From the NCBI GenBank assembly GCA_013138975.1, contig WTBR01000057.1, forward strand, positions 1 to 64,000: 64,000 nt of DNA, given 5' to 3'. Source of the DNA: Bacteroidales bacterium (GTDB taxonomy: Bacteria; Bacteroidota; Bacteroidia; Bacteroidales; UBA12077). Below, piece after piece: positions 44,883-52,791 of this stretch (positions within the stretch are counted from its first letter, which is position 1; every line of letters starts with the position of its first letter). The translations under genes and the position numbers were made by a program. The notes beneath the pieces were generated by a model. That model searched no databases. It saw only the letters and a program-made list of their open reading frames with translations, and was not told the origin of the DNA.

Positions 44883-46229
44883 TTATGAAATATTCATTTT
44901 TTTAATTGTCTTGTGTAAATACCAAAATGAAAGTACTCCAATAACAATATTAGCAATAAATCCAGCCCCAAACACACCATTTAGATCAAATATTTTTGAA
45001 CCAATCCAAGCTAATGGAACATATAAAATAAACATTCTGATTAGTGAAAATACAGCTGAAGGATAAGGTTTATTTATTCCGTTATAACTTGCTGTGCTTA
45101 ACATTACTAAGCCTTGAAATCCATAACTTGCGCCAACAATGTAGAAGTATTTTTTTGTAATTTCAATAACAACTATATTATCGGTGAAGACTGAGGCAAT
45201 TGCTTGTCCAAATAATAAAAGAATCACAAATACCAAAACACCCCAAATTAATGAAAATTTTAAGGCGTAATTTAAAGATTTGAAAATACGCAGGAATTTT
45301 TGCTTACTTATATTTTGACCAATAAATATAATTAAAATGGAACCCAATGATGCAACAACCATTAGAACAAACATTTCTATACGAGAAGCAACTCCAAAAG
45401 CTGCAACAGCCTCTTTTCCATAACCAGCAATTATTTTCGTAATAAATCCAATTGAAATTGGTGTTATAAGCATTCCTAGTGATGCAGGTGCGGCAATATG
45501 TATTACATCTTTCCAAGTTGCGAAAATGTTTTTTAAACGACCAAAATAAAAAGTCAGAAGCTTTTCTCTTTTAATTAAAATAATTAAAATAAAAACTAAA
45601 CTTGTGCTTCTTGCAATTACAGTAGCAAGTGCAGCGCCTTTTATACCCATTTCAGGAAATGGGCCATATCCAAATATTAATAAAGGGTCAAGTATTATAT
45701 TAATAACTCCTGAAGAAACCATTAACATTCCCGGCGTGAAAGTATCGCCGGTTGCTCTTATAATATTGTTTCCTATCATCGGAATCACCACAAAAGGAAC
45801 ACCAATATACCATATAGTCATGTAATCAGAAATATAATTCAAGATATCATTTTTAGCTCCTAATGCGCTGAAAGTAGGTCGAATAGTTGATATTCCAATT
45901 ATAACAAAAGCAATTACCACAATCACACCAAGCAATATGGCGCGGCTCGCCATCATTTTTACATCTTGGCGACTAGTAGAAATAATATTTCTTGAAATTA
46001 ATGAACTAGTACCGATTCCAATACCTTGTGATAAGCTATTGATAAACATCACTATTGGAAAGCTAAAGCTCATGGCAGCTAGTTGATGGACTCCAAGTTT
46101 GCCAACAAAATAGGTGTCGACAAGATTGAAAATAACTATACCCATCATTCCAAATAACATTGGCCAGGTTAAATCGAAAAGCTGTTTTTTTATGTTACCT
46201 TCTGTTAGGTTTTTATTTCTATTCTTCAT
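44883..46229 (-). CDS. MATE-family multidrug efflux transporter
   Basis: 448 residues and about 12 membrane helices in two homologous halves. The N-terminal LTWPMLFGMMGIVIFNLVDT and MSFSFPIVMFINSLSQGIGI, and the second-half AAPASLGMLITPISIGFITK, are the usual MATE signatures. These pumps export cationic drugs or metabolites in exchange for Na+ or H+. Its start overlaps the MarR gene by 11 bases, so it is probably derepressed together with that regulator when a ligand is present. Confidence 0.93.
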   Translation of the reverse strand: MKNRNKNLTEGNIKKQLFDLTWPMLFGMMGIVIFNLVDTYFVGKLGVHQLAAMSFSFPIVMFINSLSQGIGIGTSSLISRNIISTSRQDVKMMASRAILLGVIVVIAFVIIGISTIRPTFSALGAKNDILNYISDYMTIWYIGVPFVVIPMIGNNIIRATGDTFTPGMLMVSSGVINIILDPLLIFGYGPFPEMGIKGAALATVIARSTSLVFILIILIKREKLLTFYFGRLKNIFATWKDVIHIAAPASLGMLITPISIGFITKIIAGYGKEAVAAFGVASRIEMFVLMVVASLGSILIIFIGQNISKQKFLRIFKSLNYALKFSLIWGVLVFVILLLFGQAIASVFTDNIVVIEITKKYFYIVGASYGFQGLVMLSTASYNGINKPYPSAVFSLIRMFILYVPLAWIGSKIFDLNGVFGAGFIANIVIGVLSFWYLHKTIKKMNIS

Positions 46230-46686
46230 TTTCTTTTAGTTCATTAATCTTATTTTGTGCATTTTCTCTCATTTTTTCTAGAAGAATAAAAACATCTATT
46301 TTCTCTTTTTCGCTAAAACCGTCTAATAGTATATTTGTCCAAGATGAGAATACTTTCATTAATGCACTAAAAATGTTTTTTGTTTTGTCGGTGATATTAA
46401 TATTACGTATTCTGGCATCCGTAGATGAGATAGTTCTTTTTATATAAGCATTTTTTTCAAGACTTGCGAGTTGTGATGTGACAGAAGATTTATCCAGTTT
46501 AAGGTATTTTGTTAGTTCAGCCTGAGTAATACCGTTATTTTGAGAAATAAAATGCAATGTTCTTACTTGAGCATGTCCAATTGAATATTTTTTAAATTGT
46601 TGATTAAAAAAAACATGAGCTGCGCGCGATAATTCACCAATAACTTTACCCACTGATTGATTTTGTTCTTCTTTTTCATTTTTCAT
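46219..46686 (-). CDS. MarR-family transcriptional regulator
   Basis: 155 residues. The winged helix has HAQVRTLHFISQNNGITQAE, LTKYLKLDKSSVTSQLASLE and the wing KRTISSTDARIRNINITDKT. Helical dimerisation segments lie at both ends. It is first in an operon with the MATE pump and presumably represses it. The 26-bp perfect palindrome at 46702-46727 in its own promoter is the expected operator. The start codon lies only 5 bases from the -7 element, so the message may be leaderless. Confidence 0.92.
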   Translation of the reverse strand: MKNEKEEQNQSVGKVIGELSRAAHVFFNQQFKKYSIGHAQVRTLHFISQNNGITQAELTKYLKLDKSSVTSQLASLEKNAYIKRTISSTDARIRNINITDKTKNIFSALMKVFSSWTNILLDGFSEKEKIDVFILLEKMRENAQNKINELKENEE

Positions 46687-46690
46687 ATTG

Positions 46691-46727
46691 CAAAAATATC
46701 TATATTAGTTGGAATTCCAACTAATAT
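46691..46727 (-). promoter_or_regulatory. marR-MATE promoter with palindromic operator
   Basis: On the minus strand TTG (46720-46718), 19 bases, then TATTTTTG (46698-46691) form a standard Bacteroidota promoter. A perfect 26-bp palindrome at 46702-46727, with half-site ATATTAGTTGGAA, covers the TTG and the spacer. A dimeric MarR protein bound there would block the polymerase, giving autorepression. Confidence 0.85.
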
Positions 46728-46769
46728 TTTATTAAACTTTATTATGATAATGAATTTTAGAGATTAAAA

Positions 46770-47260
46770 ATGATAGATGTAATTAATGTAAATGATACGC
46801 CTTAAATTGTTGATTTTGGCTCCGATTTAATTCTTACACCTTGGGTTATGGGCAGAGATGAGTCACTTGAAGTATATGGTTTTGAAGCCTTTTCTGTACC
46901 TCATAGCACTTGGCCAAATGCTTGGGGTTTTCGATTTACTTCACCCAATAAGGTAATTGTTTATCAGGAGATTTATCGCCTACAGAAAAAAAATGTTGAA
47001 TATGCAACAGGGGTAGATATCCTTATTCACGAGGTTTATTCCAATGCAGGATATGAAACAAAGGATGAATTCTGGAAAAAATATCATTCACGAAATTACA
47101 CATCTATGAATCGAACTTGCCGACCTTGCAAATAAAGTACAAGCCAAATTGATTGTATTATATATTATTATGGGGTGCTAGTGATGAAGAATTACTAAAT
47201 GAAATATCGGAAAGCGATAATGGAAAGGGAATAGTTGGCAAAGATTTGGATATGTATTAG
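46770..47260 (+). pseudogene. Metallo-beta-lactamase-fold (RNase Z-like) hydrolase pseudogene
   Basis: Recognisable pieces: IVDFGSDLILTPWVMGRDES, LEVYGF, then AWGFRFTSPNKVIVYQ, YATGVDILIHEVYSNAGYET, KDEFWKKYHSRNYTS. After a frameshift come ELADLANKVQAKLIVLYI, and after another WGASDEELLNEISESDNGKG and VGKDLDMY before the final stop. These follow the C-terminal two thirds of periplasmic MBL-fold hydrolases. There is a stop at 46801-46806, at least two frameshifts, and a deletion where the active-site HxHxDH and the GDT segment should be. The gene is dead. Confidence 0.8.
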
Positions 47261-47293
47261 AAATAAAAATACCCTCTAGTAAACTGAGTAAAC

Positions 47294-47329
47294 AAAAAAA
47301 CATCGGGACTTATGTTCCGATGTTTTTTT
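47294..47329. terminator. Bidirectional terminator
   Basis: A perfect 13-bp stem (AAAAAAACATCGG at 47294-47306, CCGATGTTTTTTT at 47317-47329) with A and T runs on the outer sides. It serves the minus-strand methyltransferase gene. Confidence 0.8.
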
Positions 47330-47348
47330 ATAATTATATTTTTCTTGC

Positions 47349-48155
47349 TTAGATTTTAGCTAACACAAAACTCCAATATTCGAATTTACCATTAGTAAAC
47401 GATTCGAAACGCTTTGTACCTTCGGTACCTGCAAAACTTTCAAATGATTTTCTTAACATTCCCGGAACTTTTTTATGAATAAGTTCTTTTCTGCGAATAG
47501 TATCTTTTTCAAGTCCTTTAGCAACATTTTTTGTGATCTCAGTTTCTGTTACTATTTTAAAACCACAATTATGAAGTTTCTCGCGAATTTCTTTTACTTC
47601 TTCTTTTTCAATCATGTCAGCAAATAGAAAATGACCGTCAGCATCTAAAACTTTATGCACGCCTCTAAAGAAAACTTCTATATCACGATAACATCTTGCC
47701 GATTCAACGTTAACTACTGCATCATAGCTTCCTTCATCAAATGGTATTTTTTCTGCTACACCTTGTACAAAAGATAAACCTGGTACATTATAAAATTTAT
47801 TACAAAAATTTATTACACCAGACGAAATATCAAGACCCGTGTATTTTTTAGTTTTATGGTAACGAGAAATGAAATGAGCTCCACCACCTCTACCAGATCC
47901 TACTTCTAATACTCTTTTATTCTCAAGATTGACTCTGTTTACAACATGATCGTACAATTGAATACAATATCTATTTTTTTCATCATCTTTTTCCAGTTCA
48001 ATTGCTTTATCGCCATTAAGACCTGAGTATCCATAGTTCATAAAGTTTGCAGTAACATCTTTATCGAAACGAATAATTAAATTATGCCAAATACGCCACA
48101 TTGGTCTTTTTAAAGCAATAGGGAATTCACAATAATTGTCTACAAAATTAGCCAT
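47349..48155 (-). CDS. SAM-dependent methyltransferase (Methyltransf_11 type)
   Basis: 268 residues. Motif I KRVLEVGSGRGGGAHFISRY is near residue 74; KYTGLDISSGVINFCNKFYN, SFVQGVAEKIPFDEGSYDAV and NVESARCYRDIEVFFRGVHK follow in the usual order. The organisation resembles enzymes that methylate lipids or polyketide-like small molecules (phthiotriolone methyltransferase type), but the substrate is unknown. It is alone in its transcript and intact. Confidence 0.88.
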   Translation of the reverse strand: MANFVDNYCEFPIALKRPMWRIWHNLIIRFDKDVTANFMNYGYSGLNGDKAIELEKDDEKNRYCIQLYDHVVNRVNLENKRVLEVGSGRGGGAHFISRYHKTKKYTGLDISSGVINFCNKFYNVPGLSFVQGVAEKIPFDEGSYDAVVNVESARCYRDIEVFFRGVHKVLDADGHFLFADMIEKEEVKEIREKLHNCGFKIVTETEITKNVAKGLEKDTIRRKELIHKKVPGMLRKSFESFAGTEGTKRFESFTNGKFEYWSFVLAKI

Positions 48156-48293
48156 GTAAAATTGGTTTTAGTTCGAGCCCAATATAAGACGAAAAATAAT
48201 GTTTGAAAAACAAAAGGGCTGTATAGTAGTGTTAAGTGGCAGAGTAGGGTTTATTTGGGGTGAGTGGTATTTGTTTAGTGGCGAATAACACAG

Positions 48294-49220
48294 CTATTCA
48301 CCTGTATAAATTACTTCTTTTACCTGTGTTAAATATTGTCTTGAAATAGGAATCCCCTCTTCTAAATGGGTCATTTTTAGACAATAACCACTGTAATTGC
48401 GCACTAATTTGTCGATGTGTATACTATTTACAATTCTTGTTCGATGACAACGAATAAAACACGTTTGATGCACTAATTGCGATTCAATATTTTTAAGGGT
48501 ACTTCGGATTAATCTTTTTTCAACAGAATCGTTTTCAAGATAAAAGATTTCAATATAGTTATCAGCAGATTTTATGGAAACAATATCTTTATATTTTAAA
48601 GTTAACTTACCGGATTTATTATCAGAAATGATTTCAATTTTTTCATCATCTCTATTTTTTTCATCATCTCTGATTTTTAAAAGATAATTTTTGTTTTGCT
48701 CTTTTAGAAGTTCAATAGTTAGCTCCAGTGATTTGTTTTTATATAAGATTACCAGAATAAATATAGGAATTAGGCAAACTAAAAACACCTTAAACATTAT
48801 GTAAAGGCTTATCGAAACCTGACCAACATATCTGATATAAAATGCAAATGCGGTTGCAGTTAAGGTTAGTAATAATGCGCTAAGAATATATGGAGGATCA
48901 CTTTCCCATTCACTTATTTTAAACCACTGTGGAATTATAAAGGGAATAAGAATAAAAATAATACAGCCAAACAAGAACGTTATTGCACCAAAGCCTGTAA
49001 CATATAATAATCGATTATTATAATCAAGCATATCGAGAGGAAAAGGCTGGAAGAAAAGAATAAAAAGAAAAACACCAATACAAATAAAGAATAACCTTCC
49101 TAATTCATTTTTAAAAGAATAAATCATTTTGTTATTGTGTTTACCCATTTTTTGTTTTTTGCTAATGTAACATAAAGATTGATTATTTTCAATAATAAAA
49201 AAACTAAACGTTATATGCAA
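48294..49220 (-). CDS. Membrane-anchored LytTR-family transcriptional regulator
   Basis: Up to 308 residues. The frame starts at 49220, but a start at the internal MGKHNNK (49148) or MIYSF (49127) is more likely, since the first 24 residues are not conserved-looking. Four membrane helices lie between about 40 and 160 (FFICIGVFLFILFFQPFPLD and on). The C-terminal LytTR DNA-binding domain is at about 205-305: GKLTLKYKDIVSIKSADNYI, RSTLKNIESQLV, FIRCHRTRIVNSIHIDKLVR. Such proteins couple membrane signals directly to promoter binding without a separate kinase. The target is unknown. Confidence 0.87.
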   Translation of the reverse strand: MHITFSFFIIENNQSLCYISKKQKMGKHNNKMIYSFKNELGRLFFICIGVFLFILFFQPFPLDMLDYNNRLLYVTGFGAITFLFGCIIFILIPFIIPQWFKISEWESDPPYILSALLLTLTATAFAFYIRYVGQVSISLYIMFKVFLVCLIPIFILVILYKNKSLELTIELLKEQNKNYLLKIRDDEKNRDDEKIEIISDNKSGKLTLKYKDIVSIKSADNYIEIFYLENDSVEKRLIRSTLKNIESQLVHQTCFIRCHRTRIVNSIHIDKLVRNYSGYCLKMTHLEEGIPISRQYLTQVKEVIYTGE

Positions 49221-49338
49221 AAAAAAATGAAATGAGCCTTAGTAAAAACATATGGTTATTACAGGTGATATTCATGAACAAAGCGTGATAGTATCTGTCT
49301 ATTATGGTATTAATATAATTTCAGAATGCAAATTATTT

Positions 49339-51450
49339 ATGAAAACCTTAAGTTTTATTTTCATTATTTGTTTATTCAGCATATCATCTTGTGGTCAACA
49401 GCACGAAAAAAATAAAATTATGAATTCAAAAGAACATAAATATTCAAATCAACTTATTCATGAAAGTAGTCCATATTTGTTGCAACATGCGCACAATCCT
49501 GTAAATTGGTATCCATGGGGAAAAGAAGCTTTGGATAAAGCTAAAAAAGAAAATAAATTAATTATAATAAGTATTGGATATGCAGCTTGTCATTGGTGTC
49601 ATGTAATGGAACATGAAAGTTTCGAAGATGAAGAAGTTGCTCAATATATGAACGAAAATTTTGTAGCTATTAAAGTCGACCGTGAGGAACGTCCAGATAT
49701 AGATCAAATATATATGAATGCAGTACAATTAATTGTTGGGAGAGGAGGATGGCCTTTAAATTGTATTACTTTACCTGACGGACGACCGATTTATGGTGGT
49801 ACTTATTTTCCAAAGGATCAATGGCTTGATATGCTTTTACAGGTTTCGAACTTTGTGAAACAAAATCCAGATAAAGCTGAGCAGCAGGCAATTTCTTTAA
49901 CGCAGGGTATTCAAACAGGTGAACCTATATATTCGAATTCCGAAAAAGGAGATTATACTATAAACGATTTAAACAGTATTTTTAATTCATGGAAAAGAAA
50001 TATTGATTATGTTAATGGAGGAAACCGCAGCGCACCAAAATTTCCATTGCCCATAGGATATCAATTTTTGCTTCATTACAATTATCTTTCTCATAATGCA
50101 GATGCTATAAAAGCTGTTTTATTAACATTAAATAAAATGGCAGATGGTGGAATTTATGATCAAATTGGTGGTGGATTTTCACGATATTCTGTCGATGAGT
50201 TATGGAAAGTTCCTCATTTTGAAAAAATGTTGTATGATAATGCTCAACTCGTTAGTTTGTATTCGGCTGCTTATCAGCAAAGCAAAAATCCTTATTATAA
50301 AAGAGTTGTAAAAGAAACACTGGATTTTATTGAAAGAGAATTAATGTCCGATGAAGGAGGGTTTTACTCATCATTAGACGCCGATAGTGAGGGAGAAGAA
50401 GGTAAATTTTATATTTGGACTCATCAGGAAATGAAAGAGATATTGGGTTCAAATGCAAATTTGATTATTGATTATTATAGTGTAACAGAGAAGGGAAATT
50501 GGGAAAACGAACATAATATATTGTTTAAAACTAAAAGTGATAAGAAAATTGCAAGCAAATATAAAATCACTGAAAAAGAATTATCAGAAAAGGTTTTAAA
50601 AGCAAAAAAGATTTTATTAGAAGAAAGAGCAAAACGAGTTCGCCCCGGACTTGATGATAAAATTCTTACCTCATGGAACGCTCTCATGTTAAAAGCATAT
50701 ATCGATGCTTATAGAGCTTTCGATGATAATGACTATTTAAAAATAGCATTGAAAAATGCTGAATTTATTAATACGAAAATTAAATCGACGGATAACAGGT
50801 TAAATAGAAATTATAAGGATGGTAAGATTTCTATAAATGCATTTTTGGATGATTATGCTTTTACAATTGAAGCTTTTATTGCTTTATACCAAGCTACTTT
50901 TAATGAAAAATGGTTAAACGAAGCTCTGGATTTATTGGATTATACAATGGATCATTTTTATAACAAAACTACTGGTATGTTTTATTTTACATCAGATATT
51001 GACCCTGCATTAATAGCTCGTAATACTGAAACAATGGATAACGTAATTCCATCGGGTAACTCCCAAATGGCGAAAAACTTATTTATTCTTGGAAAGTATT
51101 TTTACAAGGATGATTTAATTCAGAAATCAGAAAAAATGCTAAATAATGTAAAGCAGGATGCATTGAAACATGGAGCTTATTTTGCAAATTGGGATATTCT
51201 AATGTCTTGGTTTGCAAGTGAACCATTCGAGGTGGCTATTGTTGGAAATGATGCTGAAATTAAGCGAAAAGAGCTTGATCAGCATTATTTGCCTAATGTA
51301 TTTTTATCGGGAGGAAAAAAAGAAGGAAATTTAACTTTACTTGAAGGGAAATTGATAAAAGGGCAAACAACAATTTATGTTTGCCAAAACAAAGTTTGTA
51401 ATCTCCCTGTAAAAGATACGCAACTTGCTATGAAACAGATTTTAAAATAA
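49339..51450 (+). CDS. Thioredoxin-domain protein of the YyaL/SSP411 (DUF255) family
   Basis: 703 residues from the ATG at 49339, which gives a lipoprotein signal ([20 protein letters not shown], lipobox Cys); the longer frame from 49252 adds an unlikely leader. The DUF255 thioredoxin-like domain follows: [20 protein letters not shown], then [20 protein letters not shown] with Cys84-His-Trp-Cys87, and [14 protein letters not shown]. The rest is an alpha-toroid of the six-hairpin type ([50 protein letters not shown]). The family is widespread; its substrate is unknown, with roles in redox or sugar chemistry proposed. Export as a lipoprotein is common in Bacteroidota. Confidence 0.9.
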   Translation: MKTLSFIFIICLFSISSCGQQHEKNKIMNSKEHKYSNQLIHESSPYLLQHAHNPVNWYPWGKEALDKAKKENKLIIISIGYAACHWCHVMEHESFEDEEVAQYMNENFVAIKVDREERPDIDQIYMNAVQLIVGRGGWPLNCITLPDGRPIYGGTYFPKDQWLDMLLQVSNFVKQNPDKAEQQAISLTQGIQTGEPIYSNSEKGDYTINDLNSIFNSWKRNIDYVNGGNRSAPKFPLPIGYQFLLHYNYLSHNADAIKAVLLTLNKMADGGIYDQIGGGFSRYSVDELWKVPHFEKMLYDNAQLVSLYSAAYQQSKNPYYKRVVKETLDFIERELMSDEGGFYSSLDADSEGEEGKFYIWTHQEMKEILGSNANLIIDYYSVTEKGNWENEHNILFKTKSDKKIASKYKITEKELSEKVLKAKKILLEERAKRVRPGLDDKILTSWNALMLKAYIDAYRAFDDNDYLKIALKNAEFINTKIKSTDNRLNRNYKDGKISINAFLDDYAFTIEAFIALYQATFNEKWLNEALDLLDYTMDHFYNKTTGMFYFTSDIDPALIARNTETMDNVIPSGNSQMAKNLFILGKYFYKDDLIQKSEKMLNNVKQDALKHGAYFANWDILMSWFASEPFEVAIVGNDAEIKRKELDQHYLPNVFLSGGKKEGNLTLLEGKLIKGQTTIYVCQNKVCNLPVKDTQLAMKQILK

Positions 51451-51844
51451 AATGTGCAGGTTTATTCGATAGCGCTATTTTGTATTCTTGAATTACCATA
51501 TTATTTAGAGGTATAAAAATCGAGTTTTCTCCTGCACCAATATTTTCTCCTGTTTTCCGGTTAAGATTCCAATTGCCTATCTAAAAATCAAAATATTCGT
51601 TCGGATTTAGATCTTTTATTTGCGTTTGTGATTGAAGGTGAAAACTAAATGCTATTAATCCAAGTATTAAATAGTGTCAGCAAGAAAACTGCCTTTGTTT
51701 CAAGTCTTTGATAAGAAAGCGTCAAAGACAAGGCTTTCGAAGTGTTGGAAACCAAGGAGTTTACTTTTGTAAGTGACTGTTTTCAACACGAGAGTAACGC
51801 AGTATTTGGTGTTTTCTTGCAAAGACTAAATAAATCTTTTTCAT
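51451..51844 (-). pseudogene. Secreted-protein pseudogene interrupted by a MITE and truncated
   Basis: If 51674-51826 and one TAAATA are removed, the minus strand reads MKKIYLILGLIAFSFHLQSQ, a clean signal peptide, then TQIKDLNPNEYFDF, a stop where Trp is expected, then IGNWNLNRKTGENIGAGENS and IFIPLNNMVIQEYKIALSNK. This looks like the N-terminus of a common exported family (FDFWIGxWxL ... VIQE), resembling DUF1579-like proteins. The frame runs into the yyaL-type gene's stop and the C-terminal half is gone. It carries three independent lesions: an insertion, a nonsense codon and a truncation. Confidence 0.7.
51668..51832 (+). mobile_element. MITE-like element, copy 3, with target duplication
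   Basis: The element proper is 51674-51826 (153 bp), flanked by TAAATA at 51668-51673 and 51827-51832. Ends are GTGTCAGCAAGAAAAC and GTTTTCTTGCAAAGAC. It has the same orientation as copy 1 and is inserted in the signal-peptide codons of the pseudogene around it. 51845-52042 is AT-rich upstream sequence with nothing else recognised. Confidence 0.9.
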
Positions 51845-52042
51845 TAATCAATTATTGTGTATAAATTCATTTTCGCTTCATAATGAATTTGTTTATTTGT
51901 TGAACTTTATTATAATCAGATCTGTTCAAAATAAGATATTTAATGTCAATAAATAATATTCACGCAACGTTTTGATTAAATAAGACATCATTATAATAAT
52001 ATTTGGCTTGGTTTTTGGTAAGCATAAAACAAAATTTAGAAA

Positions 52043-52276
52043 ATGAAATTAATTTGTTTAAAAAACGGAAAAGAGATCTTTTGTAAAGATCCTTTGGACT
52101 TAGATTATATTGAATATGATGTGGTAAATGATTATTTGAAAATCATAGGACATTTTGAAAAAAACCCTAGAGCTTGTATAGAGCTTGACTTAACAATACC
52201 TTTTATTCCAAAGTATAATTTAGTGAATTGTAACAGTGTATTTACACAAAAATTTAATCAAGTTATTAATAGGTAA
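52043..52276 (+). CDS. Small hypothetical protein, 77 residues
   Basis: No family was recognised. It has no signal peptide or membrane segment; LICLKNGKEIFCKDPLDLDY and LDLTIPFIPKYNLVNCNSVF are its most distinctive parts, with four cysteines overall. It is 17 bases ahead of the C_GCAxxG_C_C gene on the same strand, so probably cotranscribed. The TTAGAAA before its ATG is a typical weak Bacteroidota leader. Confidence 0.5.
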   Translation: MKLICLKNGKEIFCKDPLDLDYIEYDVVNDYLKIIGHFEKNPRACIELDLTIPFIPKYNLVNCNSVFTQKFNQVINR

Positions 52277-52293
52277 AAATTTGGCTTAAATAA

Positions 52294-52740
52294 ATGACAA
52301 GATCAGAAAAGGCTCTGGAATATTTTAATAATGGATTTAATTGCTCACAGTCGGTTATAATTTCTTTCTCAGATATATTAGAAATTGAAGAAGAAAAAGC
52401 TCTTCGGATAGCTGCTGGTTTTGGTGGAGGAATGGGAGGTATGCAAGAAACTTGTGGAGCTGTTACCGGATCAATTATGGTAATTGGCTTTTTAAAAGGA
52501 AAGTACAAGGATGGTGACGATGATTCTAAAGATCTTACCAATGAATTAATTAAGGAATTTACACGTAAATTTATTGATAGGTACAAAAGTATTAATTGTA
52601 AAAAATTAATTGATGTTGATTTAAGTACAAAGGAAGGAAAAGATAAAGCCGTTGAGGAAGATGTTTTTGCTAAAAAGTGCACCACATTTATTAATCATGC
52701 TGTTGAACTACTCGAAGAAATTTTAATTGTAAACAAATAG
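52294..52740 (+). CDS. C_GCAxxG_C_C family (putative redox/metal) protein
   Basis: 148 residues. The family signature is complete: NGFNCSQSVIISFSDILEIE near the N-terminus, then AAGFGGGMGGMQETCGAVTG (GCAxxG-type Cys-Gly loop), and a distal cysteine pair (SINCKKLIDVDL and KKCTTFINHAVELLEEIL). Proteins of this family are thought to bind metal or take part in electron transfer; no activity is proven. It follows a small hypothetical gene in the same operon. Confidence 0.88.
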   Translation: MTRSEKALEYFNNGFNCSQSVIISFSDILEIEEEKALRIAAGFGGGMGGMQETCGAVTGSIMVIGFLKGKYKDGDDDSKDLTNELIKEFTRKFIDRYKSINCKKLIDVDLSTKEGKDKAVEEDVFAKKCTTFINHAVELLEEILIVNK

Positions 52741-52791
52741 TGAGTAGAAATTTCACATAACTACTCACTACTTATTACTCACTACTCAATA

